DNA of 12,811 nucleotides from Chloroflexi bacterium RBG_16_72_14 (lineage in GTDB: Bacteria > Chloroflexota > Limnocylindria > Limnocylindrales > CSP1-4): contig MGOE01000091.1 of assembly GCA_001797035.1 (NCBI GenBank), forward strand, positions 56,073 to 68,883, written 5' to 3'. Positions 1 through 5,167 of this stretch are shown one piece after another; the stretch's first letter is position 1, and each line of letters begins with the position of its first letter. A program made the translations under genes and the position numbers. The notes beneath the pieces are model-generated. The model was not told the DNA's origin. It ran no database searches and saw nothing but the letters and a program-made list of their open reading frames with translations.

Positions 1-207
1 CGTCCGGCCGCGTCTCGCCGCCCAGCGGCTGTACCAGCCCACCAAGGGCGATTCCGGTCGCCCAGCGAACGGACTGGCGCACCGCCGCCCTGAACATGCG
101 CCAGATGCCCCGCTCAGCGGCCGAGACCGCACACGGTGCGCTCCTTCAACCGCTGGCCGAACGGGGGATTCGGGCCAGCACGGAGCGCGGCGTTCGTGGC
201 GGTGTGG
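1..207. other. Left-edge region with no convincing gene
   Basis: No frame here shows a recognisable protein. On the minus strand an ATG at 97 opens a frame that runs off the left edge for 32 codons (begins MFRAAVRQSVRW, then a small hydrophobic stretch). A GAGCGGGG string lies upstream of it at a loose distance of about 10 bases. It could be the first part of a gene outside the window, but it is too short to judge. The plus-strand frames give only Arg/Pro/Ala-rich translations typical of GC-rich noncoding or antisense sequence. The rest holds two stem-loops: 128-140 (CGCAC/GTGCG) and the larger one at 152-179. Confidence 0.3.
152..179 (-). terminator. Stem-loop downstream of tRNA-His, terminator-like
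   Basis: GCTGGCCGAA (152-161) pairs with TTCGGGCCAGC (169-179), giving ten base pairs with one bulged G and a 7-base loop. It starts 28 bases past the encoded CCA of the minus-strand tRNA-His, where a terminator or processing signal is expected. No T-tract follows in either direction, so intrinsic termination is an inference. A second small hairpin (128-140) follows it on the minus strand. Confidence 0.4.
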
Positions 208-284
208 TGGGGTGGCCTACGGGTCTCGAACCCGTAACCTCTGGAGCCACAATCCAGTGCTCTGCCGATTGAGCTAAGGCCACC
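208..284 (-). tRNA. tRNA-His (anticodon GTG)
   Basis: The minus strand folds into a full cloverleaf. The 7-bp acceptor stem is GTGGCCT/AGGCCAC, the D stem GCTC/GAGC, the anticodon stem CTGGA/TCCAG with loop TTGTGGC, and the T stem ACGGG/CCCGT with loop TTCGAGA. The anticodon GTG (bases 248-250 on the plus strand) reads the His codons CAC and CAU. Two details support His. The base before the acceptor stem (284) gives the extra G at position -1 required by histidyl-tRNA synthetase. It faces C at discriminator position 73 (base 211). The 3' CCA is encoded (208-210). Two short minus-strand open frames across this region are artefacts of the tRNA. Confidence 0.96.
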
Positions 285-342
285 AAGGGTCGCCCGGGCA
301 GGACGCGCTCGAAGGCACGGGTCCACGCCACGGGGCCAGCGG

Positions 343-348
343 AGTGTA
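343..348 (-). promoter_or_regulatory. Possible -10 box for tRNA-His
   Basis: The minus strand reads TACACT here, fitting TANNNT, about 60 bases upstream of the mature tRNA 5' end. No good -35 is found at 17 bases. The box lies in the short gap between the end of the upstream MDR gene and the tRNA. Read-through from the MDR gene is the alternative. Confidence 0.25.
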
Positions 349-370
349 CCCGAAGCGCGAGCGGCGCAGG

Positions 371-1369
371 TCAGATCCGCACCACCACCTTGCCGCGGGC
401 CGCTCCCGTCTCCAGGTAGCCGATCGCCTCGCCCGCGTGGTCGAGCGGAAAGGTCCGGTCGATGACCGGCGTCAGCGTGCCGGCCTCGGCGAGCCCCTTG
501 AGCACCAGCAGGTCGTCACGGTTGGGCCTCGCGATGAACGGGATCATCCGCCGGCCGCCGAGGCGCGACCGGATCACGGCCGCGACCGGCCGGACCAGTG
601 CGCCGAGCCCGCGACCGTCTCCCGCCGCCCCCACGAGCACGAGCATGCCGTCCCGCGTGAGCAGCCGGCCGAGCGCGGACAACGACGACCTGCCGGCGAC
701 GTCGAGGATCGCGTCGAACCGGTCCATGCCGCGGGTCACGTCCTCGCGCGTGCGGTCGATCACCCGGTCGGCGCCCAGCGCGGTGACCATCGCGACGTGT
801 TCAGGCCCGGTGTCGGCGGTCACGTGCGCTCCGTGCGCCTTCGCGATCTGGACCGCGAACGAGCCGACGCCGCCGCCCGCCCCCGTGACCAGCACCCGCT
901 GCCCCTCCTGGATGCGGGCGTGGTCGCGGACTGCCTGGAGGGCGGTGTAGCCGGCGGTGGGGATCGCGGCCGCCTGCTCGAAGCCCAGGTTCACCGGCCT
1001 GGGGGCGAACGTCCGGCCCGCCACGTACTCGGCGAACGCCCCGTTACGCGCCCCGAAGACCTCGTCCCCCGGCCGTGCCCAGGTCACGTTCCGCCCGACC
1101 GCCTCGACCCGGCCCGCGACGTCCACGCCCCGGATGGCGAGGCGCGGCCGGCGCAGGCCGTCGGTGAGCCGGACCAGGACCGGGACGCCGCGCATCAGGT
1201 GCCAGTCGAGCGCGTTCACGGAGCTGGCCACCACCCGGACCAGCACCTGCTCGTCGTCCGGCACCGGCACCTCGGCCTCGACGAGCCGGAGCACCTCCGG
1301 TGGGCCGTAGCGGTCCTGGATCATCGCCCGCATCGTCCGGCGGTCGGCCGTGTGCTCGATCGTCGACAT
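371..1369 (-). CDS. Zinc-independent NAD(P)-dependent MDR oxidoreductase (quinone oxidoreductase-like)
   Basis: This 332-residue protein is a medium-chain dehydrogenase/reductase of the quinone oxidoreductase/RTN4IP1-like branch, which reduces quinones or activated alkenes and carbonyls using NADPH. It has an N-terminal GroES-like domain (about residues 14-125) with the branch motif ASSVNALDWHLMRG (48-61). The Rossmann domain carries the GAGGGVGS nucleotide loop (163-170), followed by VQIAKAHGA, and a DVAG stretch near 223. The protein has no cysteine, so both zinc sites of classical alcohol dehydrogenases are absent. The start at 1369 is chosen over an in-frame ATG at 1402 because AGGGAAGGA sits just upstream; the length matches the family. 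It is transcribed divergently from a TetR gene, across a promoter covered by two operator-like repeats, so repression by that regulator is likely. The substrate is unknown. Confidence 0.92.
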   Translation of the reverse strand: MSTIEHTADRRTMRAMIQDRYGPPEVLRLVEAEVPVPDDEQVLVRVVASSVNALDWHLMRGVPVLVRLTDGLRRPRLAIRGVDVAGRVEAVGRNVTWARPGDEVFGARNGAFAEYVAGRTFAPRPVNLGFEQAAAIPTAGYTALQAVRDHARIQEGQRVLVTGAGGGVGSFAVQIAKAHGAHVTADTGPEHVAMVTALGADRVIDRTREDVTRGMDRFDAILDVAGRSSLSALGRLLTRDGMLVLVGAAGDGRGLGALVRPVAAVIRSRLGGRRMIPFIARPNRDDLLVLKGLAEAGTLTPVIDRTFPLDHAGEAIGYLETGAARGKVVVRI

Positions 1370-1413
1370 CGATCCTTCCCTGGTGCCGTGCTCCCAGGGC
1401 ACGGCCGGTGGTA

Positions 1414-1431
1414 ACGTACGCTGTAAGTACG
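1414..1431. promoter_or_regulatory. Operator-like inverted repeat, site 1
   Basis: ACGTAC (1414-1419) and GTACG (1427-1431) flank a 7-base centre ending in GTAA. The core reads GTAC-GCT-GTAA, close to the TTAC-N3-GTAA layout often bound by TetR/AcrR proteins. Its centre lies 29 bp from that of site 2, roughly three helical turns. It falls just downstream of the -10 box of the MDR promoter, around the expected start of transcription. Confidence 0.7.
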
Positions 1432-1435
1432 AGGC

Positions 1436-1464
1436 AGCCTAGACGTACAACGTAAGTACGTCAA
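1436..1464 (-). promoter_or_regulatory. Promoter of the MDR gene (-35 TTGACG, 17 bp, -10 TAGGCT)
   Basis: On the minus strand TTGACG (1464-1459) is followed after exactly 17 bases by TAGGCT (1441-1436). The -35 matches five of six consensus bases and the -10 fits TANNNT. Transcription would start near 1429, leaving a leader of about 60 bases before the MDR start at 1369. The spacer is filled by operator-like site 2. Confidence 0.6.
1442..1462. promoter_or_regulatory. Operator-like inverted repeat, site 2
   Basis: GACGTAC (1442-1448) and GTACGTC (1456-1462) are perfect 7-bp arms around AACGTAA. The repeat has the same outer arms and the same GTAC-N3-GTAA core as site 1. It fills the -35/-10 spacer of the MDR promoter and runs into the -35, so a bound repressor would block RNA polymerase. 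The neighbouring TetR protein is the obvious ligand; that pairing is inferred. Confidence 0.75.
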
Positions 1465-1497
1465 GAGCCGGCTCGGAGCACTTGGAGGATGGTCGGG

Positions 1498-2145
1498 ATG
1501 CCAACGCAGACCGGTCGCAGGCGTCGCGCCCCGCTGACCCGCGATCGCGTCCTCCGTGCCGCGATCGAGCTCGCCGACGAGGAGGGCCTCGAGGCCCTCA
1601 CGATGCGCCGCCTCGCCCGGCGCGTCGGCGTCGAGGCGATGTCGCTCTACAACCACGTGGCCGGCAAGGACGACATCCTCGACGGCGTCGTGGACCTGCT
1701 CGTGGGCGGGATCGAGGTGCCGCCCGACGACGTGGACTGGCGGACGGCGATCCGCGACCGGGCGCTCGCCGCCCGGCGGATGGCCCGGGCCCATCCGTGG
1801 GCGGTCCGCCTGATCGCCGCTCGATCGCCGGCGAGCCGCGGGATCATCAGGTACCTGGATGGCGTGGTGGGCGCGTTCCGGCGCGCCGGCTTCCCGAACC
1901 AGCTCATCCACGACGCGCTGCACCTGATCAGCAGCCGCGCGCTCGGGTTCACCCAGGACGTCTTCGACCCCAACGGGATCCCGCCCGATGCGGTTGCCGT
2001 GTTCGAGGCCGAGATGCGCTCGGGTGGCTATCCGCACATCGTGGCCGCGCTCGCCGGGGTGACCCACGACGACGACGCCGAGTTCGCGTTCGGCCTCGAC
2101 CTGATCCTCGATGGTCTCGAGCGGGTCCGCGACGGACGGGGGTAG
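1498..2145 (+). CDS. TetR/AcrR-family transcriptional repressor
   Basis: This 215-residue regulator has an N-terminal TetR helix-turn-helix (about residues 14-62): LTRDRVLRAAIELADEEG, then LTMRRLARRVGVEAMSLYNHVAGKDD, the classical recognition-helix region. The rest resembles the TetR_C_1 ligand-binding domain (DGVVDLL, an Arg-rich helix near 85-98, HLISSRALGFTQD near 142-154). The start at 1498 is preferred to the in-frame ATG at 1489: GGAGG (1484-1488) is 9 bases from 1498 but abuts 1489. The divergent MDR gene and the paired inverted repeats in the shared gap suggest autoregulation and control of the MDR gene by a small ligand, possibly its substrate. The ligand cannot be read from the sequence. 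Confidence 0.93.
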   Translation: MPTQTGRRRRAPLTRDRVLRAAIELADEEGLEALTMRRLARRVGVEAMSLYNHVAGKDDILDGVVDLLVGGIEVPPDDVDWRTAIRDRALAARRMARAHPWAVRLIAARSPASRGIIRYLDGVVGAFRRAGFPNQLIHDALHLISSRALGFTQDVFDPNGIPPDAVAVFEAEMRSGGYPHIVAALAGVTHDDDAEFAFGLDLILDGLERVRDGRG

Positions 2146-2153
2146 GCATCATC

Positions 2154-2159
2154 TACCGT
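2154..2159 (+). promoter_or_regulatory. Candidate -10 box (TACCGT) for the DmdA-like gene
   Basis: CTACCGT (2153-2159) lies 60 bases before the start at 2213, in the 67-base gap after the TetR gene. It fits TANNNT and resembles the CTACGGT boxes at similar distances upstream of the genes at 9457 and 10502. A small inverted repeat GGTAG/CTACC overlaps it. No clear -35 is visible, so co-transcription with the TetR gene remains possible. Confidence 0.3.
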
Positions 2160-2212
2160 GGCGCTGGCGCGACGGCGGCGTCGCACGCGTGGGAACGGAG
2201 GAGCAGAACGGC

Positions 2213-3367
2213 ATGGGCGAGTTCGACATGGGCCTCGTACAGCGTGGCGCGCGCAACCGGCGGACGCCGTACTACGAGGCGACGCAGCGCCATTCGCCCC
2301 AGGGCTTCACGGTCTACAACCACATGTACTTCCCGATCCGCTTCGACACCTTCGAGGCGGAGTTCGACGCCCTGCTCAACGACGTGACGATCTGGGACGT
2401 GGCCGTCGAGCGATGCCTCGAGGTGAGCGGGCCCGACGGCTTCCGGTTCGCGCAACTGCTGACGCCCCGAAACCTGTCGAGGTGCGCGGTCGGCCAGGCG
2501 AAGTACGTGCTGATCTGCGACTCGGACGGCGGGATCGTCAACGACCCGGTGCTCACCCGGATGGACGAGACGACGTTCTGGTTCGCGCTCGCCTCGTCCG
2601 ACGCGCTCCTGTTCGCCCGCGGGCTGCGCCACGCCTACCCGGACCTCGACGTGACGATCCGGGAGGCGGACGTCGCGCCGCTCCAGGTCCAGGGGCCGAA
2701 GTCGAAGGACCTCATGCGCGCCCTCGTCGGCGACTCGATCCTCGACCTCCGCTACTACTGGTGGCGGCGCGCGGAGATCCGCGGCATCCCGGTGGTCATC
2801 ACCCGAACCGGCTGGACGTCCGAGGTCGGCTACGAGATCTACCTGCTCGACACGGCGCGCGGGACCGAGCTCTGGGAGACGCTCATGGAGGTGGGCCGGC
2901 CGTTCAAGGTCAGGCCCACCGGGCCGTCCGACATCCGCCGGATCGAGGGCGGGATCCTCAACTGGGGCGCCGACATGACCTACCAGGACCATGCCTTCGA
3001 GGTCGGCCTCGAGCGGCTGGTGGACTTCGACCTCGCCGACGACGCCTGCATCTCGATCGCCGCCTACCGGCGCATCCGCGAGGCCGGCGTCACTCGCCGG
3101 CTGGTCGGGGTGGAGCTCGGTGGTGAGCCGTTCCCAGCGCTCAACAACGTCAAGTGGCCGGCATTCGCGGAGGGCGCCCGGGTCGGCAAGGTGACCTCGG
3201 CCATCCACTCGCCGCGGTTGCGCCGGAACATCGGCTACTGCTGGCTGCCGACATCGCTCGCTGACGGCAGCGTCCCGCTCGCGGTCGAGACCGAGTGGGG
3301 CACCCGCGCCGCGACGGTCGTGCCGATGCCGTTCGTCGATCCCGAGAAGCGGATCCCGGTCTCCTGA
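2213..3367 (+). CDS. GcvT/DmdA-like tetrahydrofolate-dependent methyltransferase
   Basis: This 384-residue protein of the glycine-cleavage T-protein family resembles dimethylsulfoniopropionate demethylase DmdA more than GcvT proper. DmdA-type features, in order, are TVYNHM (33-38), WDVAVER (61-67), SGPDGFRFAQLLTPRNLS (72-89), GGIVNDPVL (106-114), FWFALASSD (122-130), VAPLQVQGPKSKDLM (154-168), YYWW (181-184), RTGWTSEVGYEIYL (198-211) and RIEGGILNWGADMT (243-256). D111 in NDPVL aligns with the region of the catalytic Asp in T-proteins. The usual reaction moves a one-carbon unit from S-methyl or N-methyl groups to tetrahydrofolate in the cytoplasm. The start at 2213 has GGAGGAG (2197-2203) 9 bases upstream; an earlier ATG at 2111 overlaps the TetR gene and is rejected. 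No GcvH or GcvP is nearby, which argues against glycine cleavage. True DMSP activity is unproven; another methylated sulfur or nitrogen compound is equally possible. Confidence 0.85.
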   Translation: MGEFDMGLVQRGARNRRTPYYEATQRHSPQGFTVYNHMYFPIRFDTFEAEFDALLNDVTIWDVAVERCLEVSGPDGFRFAQLLTPRNLSRCAVGQAKYVLICDSDGGIVNDPVLTRMDETTFWFALASSDALLFARGLRHAYPDLDVTIREADVAPLQVQGPKSKDLMRALVGDSILDLRYYWWRRAEIRGIPVVITRTGWTSEVGYEIYLLDTARGTELWETLMEVGRPFKVRPTGPSDIRRIEGGILNWGADMTYQDHAFEVGLERLVDFDLADDACISIAAYRRIREAGVTRRLVGVELGGEPFPALNNVKWPAFAEGARVGKVTSAIHSPRLRRNIGYCWLPTSLADGSVPLAVETEWGTRAATVVPMPFVDPEKRIPVS

Positions 3368-3378
3368 CGACCCGTCGG

Positions 3379-3412
3379 GGAGCCGCACCCCGGCGGTGGT
3401 GCCGGGCGCTCC
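3379..3412. terminator. Hairpin between convergent genes, probable bidirectional terminator
   Basis: CCCGGC (3389-3394) and GCCGGG (3401-3406) form a 6-bp stem with a GGTGGT loop. GGAGC (3379-3383) and GCTCC (3408-3412) extend it beyond a small internal loop. It lies between the stop of the DmdA-like gene (3367) and the stop of the minus-strand toxin gene (3420). No T-tract is present. Confidence 0.5.
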
Positions 3413-3419
3413 TGTCCGG

Positions 3420-3767
3420 CTAGAGCGCCAGGTGCAGCCGGAGCGCCTCGTCGATGCGGGCCATCAGCGTGGCCGGCACCACGCCCAGCCTGCCGCCGAC
3501 GCGCTCCACGGCGACGGACCGGACCTGCTCGGCCTGCGCCTTGGAGTCACGGTCGAGCCCCGTGTCGGCGGCGGGCAGCAGCACCTGGAACGGGTAGATC
3601 CGTTCGACCTTGGACGTCACCGGCACAACGGTCAACACGCCGCGGCCGAGGCGGGTCGCGGTCATGTTGGCCGCATCGTTGCCGACGATGATCGCCGGGC
3701 GTCGCTTGTCCGCCTCCGAGCCCCGGACCGGCTCGAGGTCCACAGAGCAGATATCGCCGCGCCGCAT
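3420..3767 (-). CDS. mazF: MazF/PemK-family toxin (mRNA endoribonuclease)
   Basis: This 115-residue toxin of a type II system would cleave single-stranded mRNA at short motifs when freed from its antitoxin. Family motifs are RRGDICSVDLEPVRGSEADKRRP (2-24), AIIVGND (25-31), VVPVTS (47-52) and AEQVRSVAVERVG (79-91). By alignment with B. subtilis MazF (Arg25, Thr48) the likely catalytic pair is R23 and T51. Length is typical and the frame intact, so it looks functional. It overlaps the upstream antitoxin gene by one base (TGATG: the stop's A is also the A of the ATG), implying translational coupling. Cleavage specificity cannot be predicted by eye. Confidence 0.92.
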   Translation of the reverse strand: MRRGDICSVDLEPVRGSEADKRRPAIIVGNDAANMTATRLGRGVLTVVPVTSKVERIYPFQVLLPAADTGLDRDSKAQAEQVRSVAVERVGGRLGVVPATLMARIDEALRLHLAL

Positions 3768-3988
3768 CAGGTCGTCAGGCCGTCAGCGCTGGTGGCGTCC
3801 CAGCGGCCGGCATCGTGGTCGGCGAACCACTCGTCCCAGGCGCCCTCGTAGGCGGCAGCCAGCTCCGCCGCTCGCAGCAGCCGGACGGCCCGGTGGAGCG
3901 CGGCGGAGCGCGAGTCGAGGCCCTGCTCCCGCGCATACCCGTCGAGGTACTCGACGTCCTCGCTCGGCAGGCTCACACTCACTTTCAT
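3767..3988 (-). CDS. MazE-like ribbon-helix-helix antitoxin
   Basis: This 73-residue protein sits directly upstream of the toxin. MKVSVSLPSEDVEYLDGYAREQGLDSRSAALHRAVRLL has the strand-helix-helix pattern of a ribbon-helix-helix DNA-binding domain (residues 1-42), the fold of the mycobacterial MazE type. The C-terminal 30 residues are acidic and carry W51, W54 and W63, typical of a flexible segment that wraps and blocks the toxin. Its start codon lies inside an inverted repeat (3986-4011), as expected if the antitoxin or the complex represses its own promoter. Function rests on position and fold, because antitoxin sequences are poorly conserved. Confidence 0.88.
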   Translation of the reverse strand: MKVSVSLPSEDVEYLDGYAREQGLDSRSAALHRAVRLLRAAELAAAYEGAWDEWFADHDAGRWDATSADGLTT

Positions 3989-4011
3989 ACCCTCATCCTA
4001 CCATGGGTATG
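3986..4011. promoter_or_regulatory. Inverted repeat over the antitoxin start: likely autoregulatory operator
   Basis: CATACCC (3986-3992) and GGGTATG (4005-4011) are perfect 7-bp arms around a 12-base spacer. The left arm contains the antitoxin start codon. On the minus strand TAGGAT, with GAGGGT between it and the ATG, ends 6 bases before the ATG, where a -10 box sits in leaderless promoters. AGGATGAGGG could alternatively act as a Shine-Dalgarno site. Confidence 0.65.
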
Positions 4012-4084
4012 CCGAGAGTCGTACTCGTCGCCGTCAGTGGGCCCGCCCTGGAGTCCCGTGCGCGGACCCGCGCCGTGGGGCGAT

Positions 4085-4096
4085 CATGGGCCCATG
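4085..4096. repeat. Perfect 12-bp palindrome ending in the start codon of the LLM gene
   Basis: CATGGGCCCATG is its own reverse complement, and its last three bases are the ATG at 4094. GATCAT (4082-4087) just before it matches four of six -10 bases and ends 6 bases from the ATG. This could be a protein-binding site or leaderless promoter edge; chance is also possible in GC-rich DNA. Confidence 0.45.
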
Positions 4097-5167
4097 TCGA
4101 CGACACTGCCGGCGGATCGGCCGGCGTTCGGGTTCAGCGTCACGCCGGGTCCGCCGGCGGGCGTGGCCGCGGAGGCGGTCGAGGCCGAGGCGATGGGCTT
4201 CGACCGGATCGGCATCTGGGATTCGCCGGCGCTGTTCCGGGAACCGTGGGTGACGCTGGCCGCCGTGGCCGGGGCCACCCGCCGGATCCGGCTCGGGACG
4301 TGGGTCACGAACCCGGTCACGCGCCATCCGCTCGTGACGGCGAGCGCGGCCGCGAGCCTCGACGAGTTGGCACCCGGGCGGACGTACCTCGGGATCGGCT
4401 CCGGCGGGACGGGCGTGATGCACGCCGGCCGGGCGGCGTCCTCGCTCGATGACCTGGAGCGCTACGTCGCCGCCGTCCGCGGCCTGCTCGAGGACGGCGT
4501 GGCCGAGGTGGACGGCGACCGGGCGGTCCTGCCGTGGGCGCGCCGGCGGATCCCGGTGATCGTGTCGGCGCACGGGCCGCGGGCGCTGCGGGCGGCAGGC
4601 CGGTTCGGCGACGGCGTGATCGTCGGCCTGGGCCTGACGCCGGAGGTGGTGGCGGCCTCGCTGGAGCTGATCGACGCCGGCGCGAAGGAACAGGGAAGGC
4701 GAGTGGATGACCTCGAGGTCTGGTTCACGGGCTTCTGGTTTGTGGACCCGGAGCCCGGCCGTGCGCGCGCGGCCGGCGCCTGGGCGGCGACCTCGTTCGC
4801 GTCGCACCTCGCCCGGACCGGCGTCGAGGGCAAGCTCGTCCCGCCCGAGCACCGCGGGGGCATCGTCGAGCTCGGCCGGCGCTACGACTACACGACCCAC
4901 GGCGCGGTGCCGGACGCGCAGAAGGCGGCCTACGCGGCGCTCGCCCGCGAGCTCGGCGTGCTCGAGTACGCGGAGCGGCGGTTCGTGTTCGCGGGGACGC
5001 CGGACGAGGTCGAGGCGCAGGTGCGCAGGGCGATGTCGGCCGGTGCCCGGCGGTTCGACGGGGCCATCGATGCCGACCTCCCCGAGCACCGGGAGCGGAT
5101 CGGCGCCTGGGCCGCCCACGTGCTGCCCAGGTTCGCGCGGGCCACGCGTCCGCAGACGCGAGCGTGA
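4094..5167 (+). CDS. LLM-class flavin/F420-dependent oxidoreductase
   Basis: This 357-residue luciferase-like TIM-barrel protein belongs to the branch with F420-dependent methylenetetrahydromethanopterin reductase-like enzymes. Visible features are AEAMGFDRIGIWDS (31-44), a barrel strand with a substrate-facing acid; RLGTWVTNPVTRHP (66-79), a hallmark of this branch; GIGSGGTG (100-107); VIVSAHGPRALRAAGRFGDGVIVG (155-178), the cofactor-phosphate region; and a C-terminal FAGTPDEVEAQVRRAMSAGARRFD helix. It would transfer hydride from reduced F420 or FMN, or act as a monooxygenase; the two cannot be separated by eye. No clear Shine-Dalgarno precedes 4094. The upstream in-frame extension is antisense to the antitoxin and rejected. 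The 3' end overlaps the amidohydrolase start by 4 bases, so the two are co-translated. Some LLM enzymes (RutA) open pyrimidine rings, which fits a hydantoinase-like neighbour. Confidence 0.9.
   Translation: MSTTLPADRPAFGFSVTPGPPAGVAAEAVEAEAMGFDRIGIWDSPALFREPWVTLAAVAGATRRIRLGTWVTNPVTRHPLVTASAAASLDELAPGRTYLGIGSGGTGVMHAGRAASSLDDLERYVAAVRGLLEDGVAEVDGDRAVLPWARRRIPVIVSAHGPRALRAAGRFGDGVIVGLGLTPEVVAASLELIDAGAKEQGRRVDDLEVWFTGFWFVDPEPGRARAAGAWAATSFASHLARTGVEGKLVPPEHRGGIVELGRRYDYTTHGAVPDAQKAAYAALARELGVLEYAERRFVFAGTPDEVEAQVRRAMSAGARRFDGAIDADLPEHRERIGAWAAHVLPRFARATRPQTRA

Noticed and set aside
208..284. tRNA-His as an integration (att) site
   Set aside because: No integrase and no repeat of the tRNA 3' end were noticed elsewhere in the window.
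114..331. Two minus-strand open frames (61 and 70 residues) across the tRNA
   Set aside because: They run through the tRNA-His gene; translations such as IGRALDCGSRGYGFETR are the familiar artefact of reading a tRNA as protein.
344..1414. Long plus-strand open frame opposite the MDR gene
   Set aside because: Translation is Arg/Pro/Asp/His-rich with no domain; the minus strand carries a clear MDR protein with a ribosome binding site and promoter.
2153..3388. 411-codon minus-strand open frame opposite the DmdA-like gene
   Set aside because: Low-complexity Arg/Val/Asp/Pro composition, a GC-driven antisense shadow of a recognisable enzyme.
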